Source: Plenodomus lindquistii
Taxonomy: Eukaryota; Ascomycota; Dothideomycetes; Pleosporales; Leptosphaeriaceae
Direction of reading: 5' to 3'
Assembly (NCBI GenBank): GCA_025504975.1
Contig: JANUWI010000006.1
Coordinates: forward strand, 558,001 to 622,000
Length of the DNA: 64,000 nucleotides
Part shown: positions 30,919 through 40,601 of the stretch, in pieces
How positions within the stretch are numbered: the stretch's first letter is position 1
How the letters are laid out: every line of letters starts with the position of its first letter
Program-made: the position numbers and the translations under genes
Notes under the pieces: generated by a model
Databases searched by the model: none
What the model was told of the DNA's origin: nothing
Seen by the model: the letters and a program-made list of their open reading frames with translations, nothing else

Positions 30919-33268
30919 TCAAGTCCATTGTCTAAAATCCACCCCATCATGCCTCCTCCCATGCATAAACGCCCCATCAACATGCACAAAGCTCCCAGGC
31001 ACCGGGCTAGAAATACTTAACGGACTCTTCTTCCCACTCCCCTGTCTATCACTTCTCTTGTCTGCCTCCTTGGCTTCGCCTTTACTTCCCCTCTTCCCTC
31101 CACCACCAGGACCATCTCTCCCCGTCTTCTCCAACGCACTCATCATACTATCCCTCCAACTCCTCTCCCGTGGGCTGCAAGCCAGACAACTCCAATGCGA
31201 GATCGTAGATAGCGGACTCTTAGCGTCCTCCTCACAGTCCCCGTATGCATGCGAGCGCAGCATCGAGAGGCGTGCGTGCGTTGGTGAGGGGGGTGGGGGC
31301 ACTGGCGCTGGGCGGGTGGGATGATAGCGTTGACGTGGTAGGGTTGGTGGGCCCTTGGGAGCTTTTGTGGGTGTAGGGTCGGGGGGTGGATCGGGCGGAA
31401 GTTCGGTTTTAAGATGGGGTAGTCTGGGGAGGATGGGCGAGGTGGGTGGAGATTTGTCAGTGTCGTCGGGTTGGTACGATAGAGAGGGTCGGGTGATGTG
31501 GATGGCGATGGGGGATGTTGGGGTTGAAAATCCAGAGGACGATGCATCGGGGAGGAGGGGTTGGCATGGCCGGATGGTCTTTGAGTAGGGGTGTTTGTGT
31601 TGCCGTTCGGGGTGTTTGAGGGGGATGGGAGGGAGAAGAGATTCTGGGCTGAGGGGCGATAGAGGCGATGTGAGGGCCGTAGCGAGGGGATCGGATGGGT
31701 GCAGCGTTGGGCTGTGGTCGAGTGGTTTGTTTTGGATGAGCGGGCGTGAACTTTCATGGGTGTTGTTGATCGAAGATCCGTGTGAATTCCGCTGGTCAGC
31801 ACTGTGCATTGAATATTTCTCGGGATGGTCGAGAGACGTGAGTGGGGGAGATGAAGAGCGTCTTCCTCCAAACTTCCCGCCGCGCCCGAAAAGGTTTTTG
31901 AAAAGCGTGATCCAAGCCTGCGCCATGGAGAGTCGAAAGAGGAGAGCGAAGATCTCTATACCTACCAACTGCTTCATTGTCAGTGTCTCCGTTCTTAAGT
32001 AGGGTGGTCAAAAATCGTAACAAAGAGCGATGATACTTACCGAGACAATGGTCAACGCAGCCAACACCGCACCCTCAGGTGTCGTGAAATGTTCAATGTA
32101 ATGAGTACATTCCTGCTCTCTTCCTTTGCGGAGTGTCCGGCAGAGAGTCCACGATTTGGTCGTGTTGATACTCTCTATATCGCTTTCCATGGCTCGGAAA
32201 CTGGATTTGAACGACCAAATCAACCGAACGACAAAGAAGGCCAAGCTACCAATCAGCACGACCAGACTGACAAGTACATTGCGCCAGTGCACAACGAATA
32301 GCATCTTTACGTTTCTCCACGCATCCGCATTCGAGCGTCGGAACTGGCTTTGTCCGTAACCGTTGTTGATAGATGAGCGTTCGCGGCGCAGGCTACGCAG
32401 AAACACCCACGCGCAGTAACACATCGTCAGAAGCTGCAAGAGAACACCTGATCCTGCAAAGAGAACGAGCCAGATCCAGAACGTGGAGAGTGTGTTATCG
32501 GGGTTGGGGAGGCACGTTGAGCCTGAGCGGTAGCTGAACCCTGTGACTGCGAGGACGATACCAAGGAACACCATAGGCAACAGTGTACCTGCGGCTATGC
32601 TTGCCCACATGAAGCTGCGCCCAGGAGCTTTCTCGCAAATTATTGTTACAAAGAGCCATAGGTTACGCAGGAAAACCCATATCGCGCATCCGATGCCACC
32701 AAGCGTGACTAATGATCCTGCCCAAGCGCAGGACTGGCTGTCGTGCATGCTGGCGGGCGTGATGGCATCATAGCACATGTTCGGTTGAGTCTCTATAGGA
32801 ATGGCGAATGGAGCGCAGATGAGTATTACGGGGACGAGTAGGCCGACAGACAACCAGTGTCCGTGCGATTGCTTAGGTGGGAGCACTAGGAAGGATAGCA
32901 AGAGGAAAGAACACAAAACGATTGAGAGTATAGAAAGGTAGCCGGGAATGCGAAAGCGGCGTTCCCACCCTATGCAGTCGTGTCAGTATCTTCGTTGGAC
33001 CATTTAAGGCTGGAATGATAGTCCTACCTGGAGCATATACCGAATCCTGTATTGGACATGGAAAGCAACTCGATGCTTCGCTGGCACCGTTTGTCCATGA
33101 TCCAGAGAGACATCCGTCCGGCTTGATCTGGCTCCCTTAGTATAATTCTTTAACGAAAGTGATTATAATCTTACATCCTCCTTTCGTAGCAAACAGCGAT
33201 TCGTCCAATAGTGGTGCAGCACATTGGTACCGGTGTGAGGTTACATTGGCGATCGTGTTGTTTGCCAT
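30919..33268 (-). CDS. seven-TM receptor-like protein (fungal Frizzled/cAMP-receptor-like type)
   Basis: Four exons (33268-33175, 33135-33028, 32969-32041, 31968-30919) sum to 726 residues. A short ectodomain (CAAPLLDESLFATKGG, then SSCFPCPIQDSVYAPGWERR) carries cysteines. Seven TM helices follow, with features I associate with this fungal receptor group: QPNMCYDAITPASM, SCAWAGSLVTLGGIGCAIWV, APGRSFMWASIAAGTLLPMV, a STCLPNP loop and VHWRNVLVSLVVLIGSLAFF. The last about 340 residues are a cytoplasmic Pro/Ser/Thr-rich tail with many SP/TP sites. Introns 2 and 3 are ordinary (58 and 72 bp). Intron 1, 33174-33136, is only 39 bp but is the one that keeps the frame. Signalling through a G protein is inferred from topology only. 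Confidence 0.75.
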
Positions 33269-33764
33269 CCTGCCACAATGCCTGCACTGTCCAGGTGGTT
33301 AGAACTGACGGCGCCTGGGGGATAGAAGACAAAACTTTGTCGAACAGTAAGACAACTAAGGAACAGCATCATCGTCGTTTATTTGTTTCATGGCACCAAT
33401 TGAATTCCAAGAAGCCTAGACTCATATTTGACTGTTCCAGATTCGCTATCGCTGAGGACGCCTTGTCAATCTGGCTGTGGCTGAAGGCCTCGTGGAATGT
33501 TCTTTGTCTCCTAGCCTCGTACTGCACCTTTCTGCTCCAGAACACAGAATGAACATCCAGCAAAGATGCACAGAGACTAAGTTGAAGACTTGCTATGACT
33601 GGGCGTAAGGACTACCTCTTGACGACATGGAGGCTAAGGAAGACGAAGTAGGGTATAAGAGTACAATAGTGAATATCGTTGGGCGTACATTACCCATATA
33701 CGACGCACATCCGATAGTTCTATCTTCAGCATTGCTATGCCGCGTGAAACTGCACGCCAAATTT
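33269..33764. other. intergenic, no gene seen
   Basis: About 500 bp between the receptor start and the RSC7 stop; only short frames. Confidence 0.55.
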
Positions 33765-35300
33765 TTAGACCGGGACGCCAACGTACCCTATTCTCGGCTT
33801 CGCACGTGCACCATCGGTGCTCTCACCTCCCCATTGGCTCCGCCATTCTAGCTCCTCACGCTTAAATTGCGCGAATGCTTCGACCTCTTCAGGTTTCATG
33901 TTTTGCTCATCCTCATCGTCCAGATCTGGCAGACCGTTCGTGCCAACGTCGATGAATTTACCATCCGGTCCAGGTAGGCCCAAGCCGGCAAACGGAGGCT
34001 GCTGGAAGATCGAGTCTACTATAAGGTACTTGCGGCGGACAAGTGGAGGTACATCGGTCACATCCGACGGCACTTCTTCCCACCGTGCATGTGTTGGTTG
34101 TGTGACTTTCGAGTAGTGCATCAAGTTCGTATGTGGATCGTAGACGCCTTCCAGATTCGCTCTACGTTGCCGCGAGATACTCGAATTAAATCGGCTACCT
34201 TTGTTAGTACGCAGATCTATGTCATGAAAGGTAGGAAATAGTGCGTACCTTGCTGCACGGCCGTGTTCGAATTGCCAGTTGGCTGATGTGATATTGACCT
34301 TTCGCTTCCCTGGTAGAGGCTTTCCGTTCGCCAACGGGACACTAGGTGCGCCGGTATGGTAAACGCTACTCGCACCGTGCCAAGCAACGTACTGGTTCTT
34401 GTTGTATGGCTCCCCAGGGGCTGGCAGTCTGTCATTGGGGTCGGCAAGCTCGCCCTCGACATCTCCTCGCTCTTTCGCTGCTGTAACGTAGTAGTCGTCT
34501 ATGACCCTTTTGCCGCCAATAACGATACGAGCACCGAACTCTCGGAAGACAGATCGTGCAGTCACGACACCAATGGCGCGACCCTTGTACGAATGTGGGA
34601 TGATCTCGCGGTCGATCAGATCTCGCTTCTCGGCGTCGTCTATGATGATCTTGTAGAGTTTCATGTGCTTGGTGAAGAAGAGATAACTGTCTCGGAATCC
34701 ACAACAACGGGCGGGTTCTGTGGACAACATGTACTGCCGGTCGCCCCGGCCCTTGATGGTGAAGATGCGCACACGGTAGTCACGCCCACCAAGGAGATTG
34801 CCCATCTTGTCGACCTTTTCTTCGCCCTCTTCGTCTTCGGGCAGGTCGACTTCGTCGTTGACGACGTCCATCATGTTGCCTTCCTTGTCGATGGGCACGC
34901 GCGTTACATGGGATGGGCCGCCCTTGGGTGGACGTCCTCGACCAGCGCCTGAGGGCCTACCTCGTTTGCGCTTGATGGGAGTGCCGCCTTCTGAGTTCTC
35001 TCCCTCGATAACATTCCAGTCTGGTGGCCGGTTCTTAGGGGGCCGCCCGAGGCGTTTCTTGCGCGGGAATTGTTGTATGACTACAGGGGATGGAGAGCGA
35101 TCCGAGGCGGCAGCTTCTTCATCGCTGCCTTGGGCCACGGATCCGGCTTCCTCTTCTTCCTCTTCTGCCTTGGGCGTGTCTGCACGTGATTCTGGTGCAT
35201 CTTGCATGTCTTCATCGCTGTCTTGTTGCGGTGTTGCGCTGCGCACTGGCGTGCTGGTGCGACGAGCGGCAGCAGCGCGCGAAGGGCGACCGCGCGCCAT
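33765..35300 (-). CDS. RSC7: chromatin-remodelling complex subunit Rsc7/Swp82 family
   Basis: Two exons (35300-34249 and 34194-33765) encode 493 residues. The N-terminus MARGRPSRAAAARRTSTPV is basic with AT-hook-like GRP cores, repeated at KKRLGRPPKNRPP and KRKRGRPSGAGRGRPPKGG. An acidic Glu/Asp stretch follows. The Rsc7/Swp82 core lies at about 165-335 (RDYRVRIFTIKGRGDRQYML, FTKHMKLYKIIIDDAEKRDL, DREIIPHSYKGRAIGVVTAR, ANWQFEHGRAA). The C-terminal part contains the conserved RFNSSISRQRRANLEGVYDP and LMHYSKVTQPTHARW. It is a nuclear subunit of RSC/SWI-SNF type remodellers. The single intron (34248-34195) has a TACTAAC branch site, is 54 nt long and has no stop in frame, so the unspliced message also stays open. 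Confidence 0.93.
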   Translation of the reverse strand: MARGRPSRAAAARRTSTPVRSATPQQDSDEDMQDAPESRADTPKAEEEEEEAGSVAQGSDEEAAASDRSPSPVVIQQFPRKKRLGRPPKNRPPDWNVIEGENSEGGTPIKRKRGRPSGAGRGRPPKGGPSHVTRVPIDKEGNMMDVVNDEVDLPEDEEGEEKVDKMGNLLGGRDYRVRIFTIKGRGDRQYMLSTEPARCCGFRDSYLFFTKHMKLYKIIIDDAEKRDLIDREIIPHSYKGRAIGVVTARSVFREFGARIVIGGKRVIDDYYVTAAKERGDVEGELADPNDRLPAPGEPYNKNQYVAWHGASSVYHTGAPSVPLANGKPLPGKRKVNITSANWQFEHGRAARYALFPTFHDIDLRTNKGSRFNSSISRQRRANLEGVYDPHTNLMHYSKVTQPTHARWEEVPSDVTDVPPLVRRKYLIVDSIFQQPPFAGLGLPGPDGKFIDVGTNGLPDLDDEDEQNMKPEEVEAFAQFKREELEWRSQWGGESTDGARAKPRIGYVGVPV

Positions 35301-35978
35301 TGCGATGCTGGCGGGGGTGGGGATGGGATGGACGCACTAAGCTTGTGGTGGGTGGTGCGGGGTAGAAAGGTGAGGCTTGGGGGGTTGGCGGGCAGTGAAT
35401 GTCGATGGGCGCAAGCTGATGCGACTGCAATGCGCTGCTCAGTCGCGAGTTTGGACGTGTCGGGAGCTAAGCAAGGGTACATCGCGCTGGAGACGCTAAC
35501 CGTTGTGGGCTAGCACGTCATCACAATCACGTGTCCAACGGCGTCCCAATCGAGGACCACCTGCGGCCTGGTTCCAAGCGACGCGAACTTGGAACACACG
35601 ATTCAGCGACGTTATTCGTACCGTCGACTACTGGCCATCAGATCACAATTCGAACGCCATAGCCGGTAGGTGCTCGGCACGATCCTACTTCGAACACGCA
35701 CACTCGTCAACGCACCACTATAGCCAGGACTCATCCAGCACACAACAGCTACATGTAAAACCAAACTCCAAACGAGCAAAACCGCTCATGTTCAAATCTA
35801 CAGTATCATGCTCACATACATGAGACACAAATACAACTCCCAGCAATGTACTCACGCATGTCCTAGAAAAGTTCCAGAACCCCTACCATCGCGTGCCTAT
35901 CAAGCAAAGCAAAACCCCACACCCAAATATCCCACTATCATCCTGTCTGTTCAAAGCAATTAACAGTGCATACCATGC
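35301..35978. promoter_or_regulatory. RSC7 upstream region
   Basis: About 680 bp holding the RSC7 promoter; no other element recognised. Confidence 0.45.
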
Positions 35979-36608
35979 TTACCCCATCAACCCAGGCATC
36001 GCCTCCCCAATCCCCGCACTCACACCGCACAACACCACTGCAATCGCAGAACGCAGACGGAAGGCATAGGAGGGATGCGTATCGCCGTATTCCTCCGTGT
36101 ACGCATCGTAGTCAAACTCTGGGTAAGGAGTATGTATTTTGGGTACTTCCAGTGTGTTTAGGAGTACGTTTGCATGGGCATGGGAGTAATGCGAGGGTGA
36201 GATGGTAGACTGTGACTGTGCCTTTGCCTGCACGTTATTACGAAGAGGAGAATGGGGAAATGGTATGTAAGCCTGGATATGTGGAAGTTTTTGCGCGGGC
36301 CGTGGTGTTGGGGGTGTGTTTGGAGAAGTTGCTGCGCGTGTGGTGTTGAGAGTTTTCAGAATGGGATTTCGGGGGCGGGAAATCAAATGATGATGGTGGT
36401 TGGGAAGTGGGTCTTGAATGAAGATTATAAAGTGAGCAGAGTGTGGGCGCGCTGTGGAGCAGAAGTCGCGGCTTTGGTGATGATGGAGAGGGGGAAGGGG
36501 GAGTGTGATGGAGTGGGAGGAGGGGTGTTGAATAAGGAGGGCATGGTGTTTGGCTTTGGGGCGGAGTGGGATGGGCGTGGTGACGGCGAGGGCTTTTGAG
36601 ATTGGCAT
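35979..36608 (-). CDS. hypothetical protein with C-terminal hydrophobic segment
   Basis: A 209-codon frame from ATG 36608. The N-terminal half is His/Pro/Ser-rich and basic, like a mitochondrial presequence followed by low complexity. The last 55 residues look most protein-like (EFDYDAYTEEYGDTHPSYAF, RLRSAIAVVLCGVSAGIGEA) and contain one TM helix. The gene may be shorter or have a different 5' exon. No family is recognised, and only the C-terminal part is convincing. Confidence 0.42.
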   Translation of the reverse strand: MPISKALAVTTPIPLRPKAKHHALLIQHPSSHSITLPLPPLHHHQSRDFCSTARPHSAHFIIFIQDPLPNHHHHLISRPRNPILKTLNTTRAATSPNTPPTPRPAQKLPHIQAYIPFPHSPLRNNVQAKAQSQSTISPSHYSHAHANVLLNTLEVPKIHTPYPEFDYDAYTEEYGDTHPSYAFRLRSAIAVVLCGVSAGIGEAMPGLMG

Positions 36609-37090
36609 GGTGCTTGGGGTGAATGAGTAGTGATATAATGGGTTGTGGGTTTTTATTGACCTTGTTCACGGGGACTGAAGGGTATTTGATTCTCTTGGTG
36701 ATGAAGACGAGAGTGTCGCTATCTTCCAAAGAAGAGGATCACCGGGTGCAAGATCAAGTTGGGAGTATTGTAGCGAGTACACGACATTGTAGAGTTAAGC
36801 AACGAGTGAATTGACTGGGAGACGGCTGCTGGGCGAGTGTTGCCAACATTGTGCAGGCAACATTGTGTGCGGCGCACAATGTGATGGCACATGGCCCATA
36901 TCACCCTCGATACTGGTATATTTCCAGGTCTTTGAGTTGTACCCAAGACGCCATCTATTAGTTCATTAGCAGGCGCTCATCTTGCCATTTATCATCTGCA
37001 AGTAGTAAACGCATCGTGTCCGAGAAACCTTGAACGTAACCCCCAGCCCATTCCCAGCTCACTCCATCACATCAACCGTACACTTCTGAT
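36609..37090. other. divergent intergenic region
   Basis: About 480 bp. A short inverted element TTGTGC-AGGCAACATTGTGTGCGGC-GCACAA is visible near 36850-36882; significance unknown. Confidence 0.4.
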
Positions 37091-37780
37091 ATGGCACTCC
37101 ATCGAGAAGCCTGTCTTCGCGCATTAGCTGCTGCACATCCAGAGATAGAAATTCAGCCTCGAAGCACACATCGTCGTCACGGCAGCCGAAGTGCGTCTCG
37201 TCGCCGTAGAAGCAGCAGTCCAAACCAGAGGCTTACTGCCATCCCAGAGCATAGAAGTGTAGAAGACTCTCGCAGTGCTCAACCGCCTGTGGCTGTATCA
37301 AATATCCCCCCTTGCGTCGGACGTCCAACATCTGGGTCTGTTATAAATGGGCGATGGGTTAACACCACGCTTGACGCCGTACTCGCAGTCTCAATCACTG
37401 AAGATGCGCAAGTCGACTCCCCGTTAACTGAACCAGCTATTCCTCCTTCTCCCAGCGTCATAAGCAGCATCTCCACTGACGACAAATACCTCGCTGAAGT
37501 GCACCGCAGTCCTACATGCTACCTCCCTCCCGCCACTCACCCAGCGTGTCTGCGCCCCGGCGTCACTCCCACTGGTCCCAACGCAGGACTCCCATCATAC
37601 CTTCTCCCGCCGCACAACGGATCTAGCTCTCAGCGTGATCGCGCGCCCACTCAAGTTCGTCCAGCTCGGGCTTGGAACCCCGACAACTCATCACCTATTG
37701 ATTTCTTCGTGGATGGGCGACCATTTGTAGACGCGATTTTCAGGTGGAGGGATACTATGCATGGGTATAGGGCTTTGTGA
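37091..37780 (+). CDS. orphan hydrophilic protein
   Basis: 229 residues in one exon starting MALHREACLRALAAAHPEIE. A basic Arg/Ser-rich segment (HRRHGSRSASRRRRSSSP) occurs at about 27-45. The rest is Pro/Ser-rich and disordered, with a more ordered C-terminus (SPIDFFVDGRPFVDAIFRWR). No TM or signal segment. The codon pattern and uninterrupted length suggest a real gene, possibly nuclear given the basic cluster (inference). Confidence 0.5.
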   Translation: MALHREACLRALAAAHPEIEIQPRSTHRRHGSRSASRRRRSSSPNQRLTAIPEHRSVEDSRSAQPPVAVSNIPPCVGRPTSGSVINGRWVNTTLDAVLAVSITEDAQVDSPLTEPAIPPSPSVISSISTDDKYLAEVHRSPTCYLPPATHPACLRPGVTPTGPNAGLPSYLLPPHNGSSSQRDRAPTQVRPARAWNPDNSSPIDFFVDGRPFVDAIFRWRDTMHGYRAL

Positions 37781-40018
37781 TTTTCTGCAACTGGTGTGAA
37801 TGTCCAGTGTGGACTTGGTTGGCTCTCTGTGTTTCTTGCTTGTTTTTGTTCGGTAAAAGTCATAGTGCCAGTATGGCCAGTGACTTTGCCTCACTCTGCA
37901 TACCTGGTACCTACGAAGGAGCTTGTATCTATTCAATCACTAAAACATGCAATCACTGTTCACTATAGCTAACATCATGCACTAAGAATAAAGCTTAGAG
38001 TTCCTAGATACTACACGTATTCTTCAAGAGTAACTAAGATTATTGTTCGTAATACCTGCGTGCTTTTGTTGTCTCCCTGCCACTGTAGAGTATAGACCCA
38101 AGCGTTATAAAGTCAAAATAAAACAGAGACACAATAAATATGAGCTCTGTTGTCCACGGTACCATAATTATAAGTGCTGTGGTAAGTGTGTTTCGCTACC
38201 AACCATTGGCAAGCAACCCACGGTTTCACCCCCGTCTCATCTTCACCCACACACACGGAAATTCTGAAACGTGCCTGATCGACTTGACGTGTCCAAGAAA
38301 AAATCTCGGTCTCTTCGTCAATCGGCGGCCCGATCTTCTGCAGGCATTGAGCAACTTTATTGCCCCGAGTCTGAAAAGCTCGGTCGGTTGGTCGGTCGAT
38401 CGCATGAACACCCGTTCGGTCCTTCCAGGGGAGCTCCTGGGCGGTAGCTACCGAGTGCGTGCGTGCGAGATTCGGTGATTTGGGGAGCTGTTGATTGTGG
38501 TGTAGATCATGGGTTTGGAGAGAGAGAGAGAGGTGCTCGGGAAATTTTCCGTGTGCTTAAAGAGAGTGCGACGAGGAGTGGGAAGTGAGCCCGCATCGCG
38601 ATGGATGGCGGGGTAAGGGATAGTGGTGATGATTGAGAAATTGAGTTTTGGTTTCTGTGGAAAAGGGAGGTTTGACGAGAGACTGTGCAATACCTGCTAA
38701 CTAGAAACTTAGCCACAAAGGAAAAACTGTAAGTTACGGGGAAGCTTTACAGTCTGTGGTGGAAGGAATGACGAGAGTTACAGAGATGTTGCTGAGGGAG
38801 CTTGAGCCATTTTACCTAGTGACTGGTACTACGGAGGAGCTTAATCATTGGGTCTCTGAAGTTACGAGCGCTGTAGCCAACACACCACACGAGAAGACCT
38901 ATGAAAAGTGTTTAGAGGGCGTCGATGTGATGCGCAGTTCGCCCCAATGATGACTCTTACCAGGCTACAACGAAACCATCACAATATGTGTCTTTTCAAA
39001 CTTTTTGCCTTCAAGGGCAATACTCTCAGCGGAAATTGTCTCTCACCAACACACCGAAAGCGAAAGCAAGCGTCGTCGTGTATCGTCAAGGCACCGGTGA
39101 TTCTCGCAACATGATTGGCCAGAATTGAGGTGCCTAAAACGGCGACGAACGTTAAGGTTATTGGAGATCAGAAGCGACCAACTCAGATCAAGGAACCGCC
39201 CATACGAGACAATGAAGCGCGATTACGTAGGCAGCATCATTGCCCAATTGTTGGCCGTGCATTCGGACCAGAAATGCCGTTAGCATCAATGCACTCGGAC
39301 GGCTGTGGAATCATTGATAAGGCAGAAGCAATTTCGGAACGGCTACCATGGGATGAATTGAGTGGAGTGTGGAAGCTGCACGGATGAATCGTAGCCACCG
39401 GCGGGCTATTTTCCCGTTACCGGGAGGAGTGGCGTTGTACAGGTTTGAGACAAAGACGCTGAAGTGTTAGCGGCGAGACTCTGCTTCAAATGATAAACGG
39501 TGCATGTGATGATACAATTTCTGCAGTAGACTAGTGTAAAGATTGGAGCTGTTCTGCAGACAGTTTTGCCCCAGGTTCAGCATATTTTCCGGTAGTGAAG
39601 GGCAATATGGGCTCCCAAATAAATTGCACGAGCGTGTGGGGATATTGAGGTTCGGTGGCCAGGGTCGCTAGTGAGTCGGGAAAATAGATTGGATCCATGG
39701 GGACGCCGATGCTTCTAGAAGGGAGTGACCTCTTGCCCTTCATTTACATGAGCAGATGTCTGTGTAGGGGAGATTTAGCGCAATCATGGGCGACGGAGCA
39801 TGACTGTGTACATGATGCAGCCAGAAGGAGGAGTTGATGCAGCCTTTGCCCGGGGCGGATTAGGAAAGGCTGACGACCGTCTTACGACGAGCACTTGTTT
39901 CGTGTCGCCACTGAGGTGCAGTCGTGATACAGGTGGGTCCTGGGTGAGATTCACGCCCAGCTCGAGCTACTGTACTTTACTGTTACCGTACTCGTAGATT
40001 ACTCGTGAGTACGAAGCA

Positions 40019-40039
40019 GGGCTCAGGGCTCAGGGCTCA
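40019..40039 (+). repeat. three tandem GGGCTCA copies
   Basis: A perfect 7-bp unit repeated three times about 450 bp upstream of the hacA start. Confidence 0.8.
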
Positions 40040-40367
40040 GGAATCGTCCAACAGCTCCGCCGTAAAGATGAAGGGCAAAGACGACATCGGACTTGAGGTG
40101 GCAGCGATCCTACTGGCGGGCCCAGGATCGAGCAGGGCCCAACGGTGCAGTGGAATGCGAATCAGGATGCGAGGTACGTCGGGGTTGAGGTGCGCAGCGC
40201 TCCCCTGACTTGGGTGGTGAAACCATGGGCGGGCCGCGGCTGAGGGGGCGTGAGTAGGGGTGCGTCGGACTTGCTTATTTTAGCGTGGTGAACGGGGGGC
40301 AAGTGCGACCAGGGATGGCGCCTTCCCTTTGAGTGCGCTTGGCGGCAGCCTACAAAAGGGTCCGAAC

Positions 40368-40406
40368 ATGCCACTGTGGCCTTTTCTCAGCACAGCCCGG
40401 CCATAG
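40368..40406 (+). promoter_or_regulatory. hacA upstream ORF 1
   Basis: ATG to TAG, 12 codons (MPLWPFLSTARP), ending 82 bp before the hacA start. It acts only if the transcript begins upstream of it, which sequence cannot show. Confidence 0.4.
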
Positions 40407-40421
40407 TGATAATCACCCGCT

Positions 40422-40601
40422 ATGCCCGCTACCGCTCATTCTTACTACCACCACACCCACACCCACACACACACACACACATCACGTCATGGCCGACCAA
40501 CAAAACTTCGACGCCTTCTTCTCCCAGACAATCAACACCAGCACAATGACCGCCACTCCCCTCACTCCGCAGTGCACAGACTCGGTGCCTGCCACAATTA
40601 A
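40422..40601 (+). promoter_or_regulatory. hacA upstream ORF 2, overlapping the main start
   Basis: A 59-codon frame beginning MPATAHSYYHH runs through a (CA)n tract and past the hacA ATG in a different frame, ending at TAA 40599-40601. Ribosomes initiating here would miss the hacA start. Confidence 0.45.

Larger units (their letters stand above)
37781..40488. promoter_or_regulatory. 2.7-kb gene-poor region and hacA upstream region
   Basis: No supported gene. Contents are a GA microsatellite at about 38518-38533, a 64-codon frame at 38756-38950 with protein-like composition but no recognised domain, three GGGCTCA copies at 40019-40039 and the hacA leader with two upstream ORFs. A long non-coding upstream region is plausible for a highly regulated gene. 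Confidence 0.5.

Noticed and set aside
38756..38950. 64-codon frame (TRVTEMLLRELEPFYLVTGT)
   Set aside because: Reads like protein but has no extension on either side through plausible introns and no recognised family; kept only as a note in the intergenic entry.
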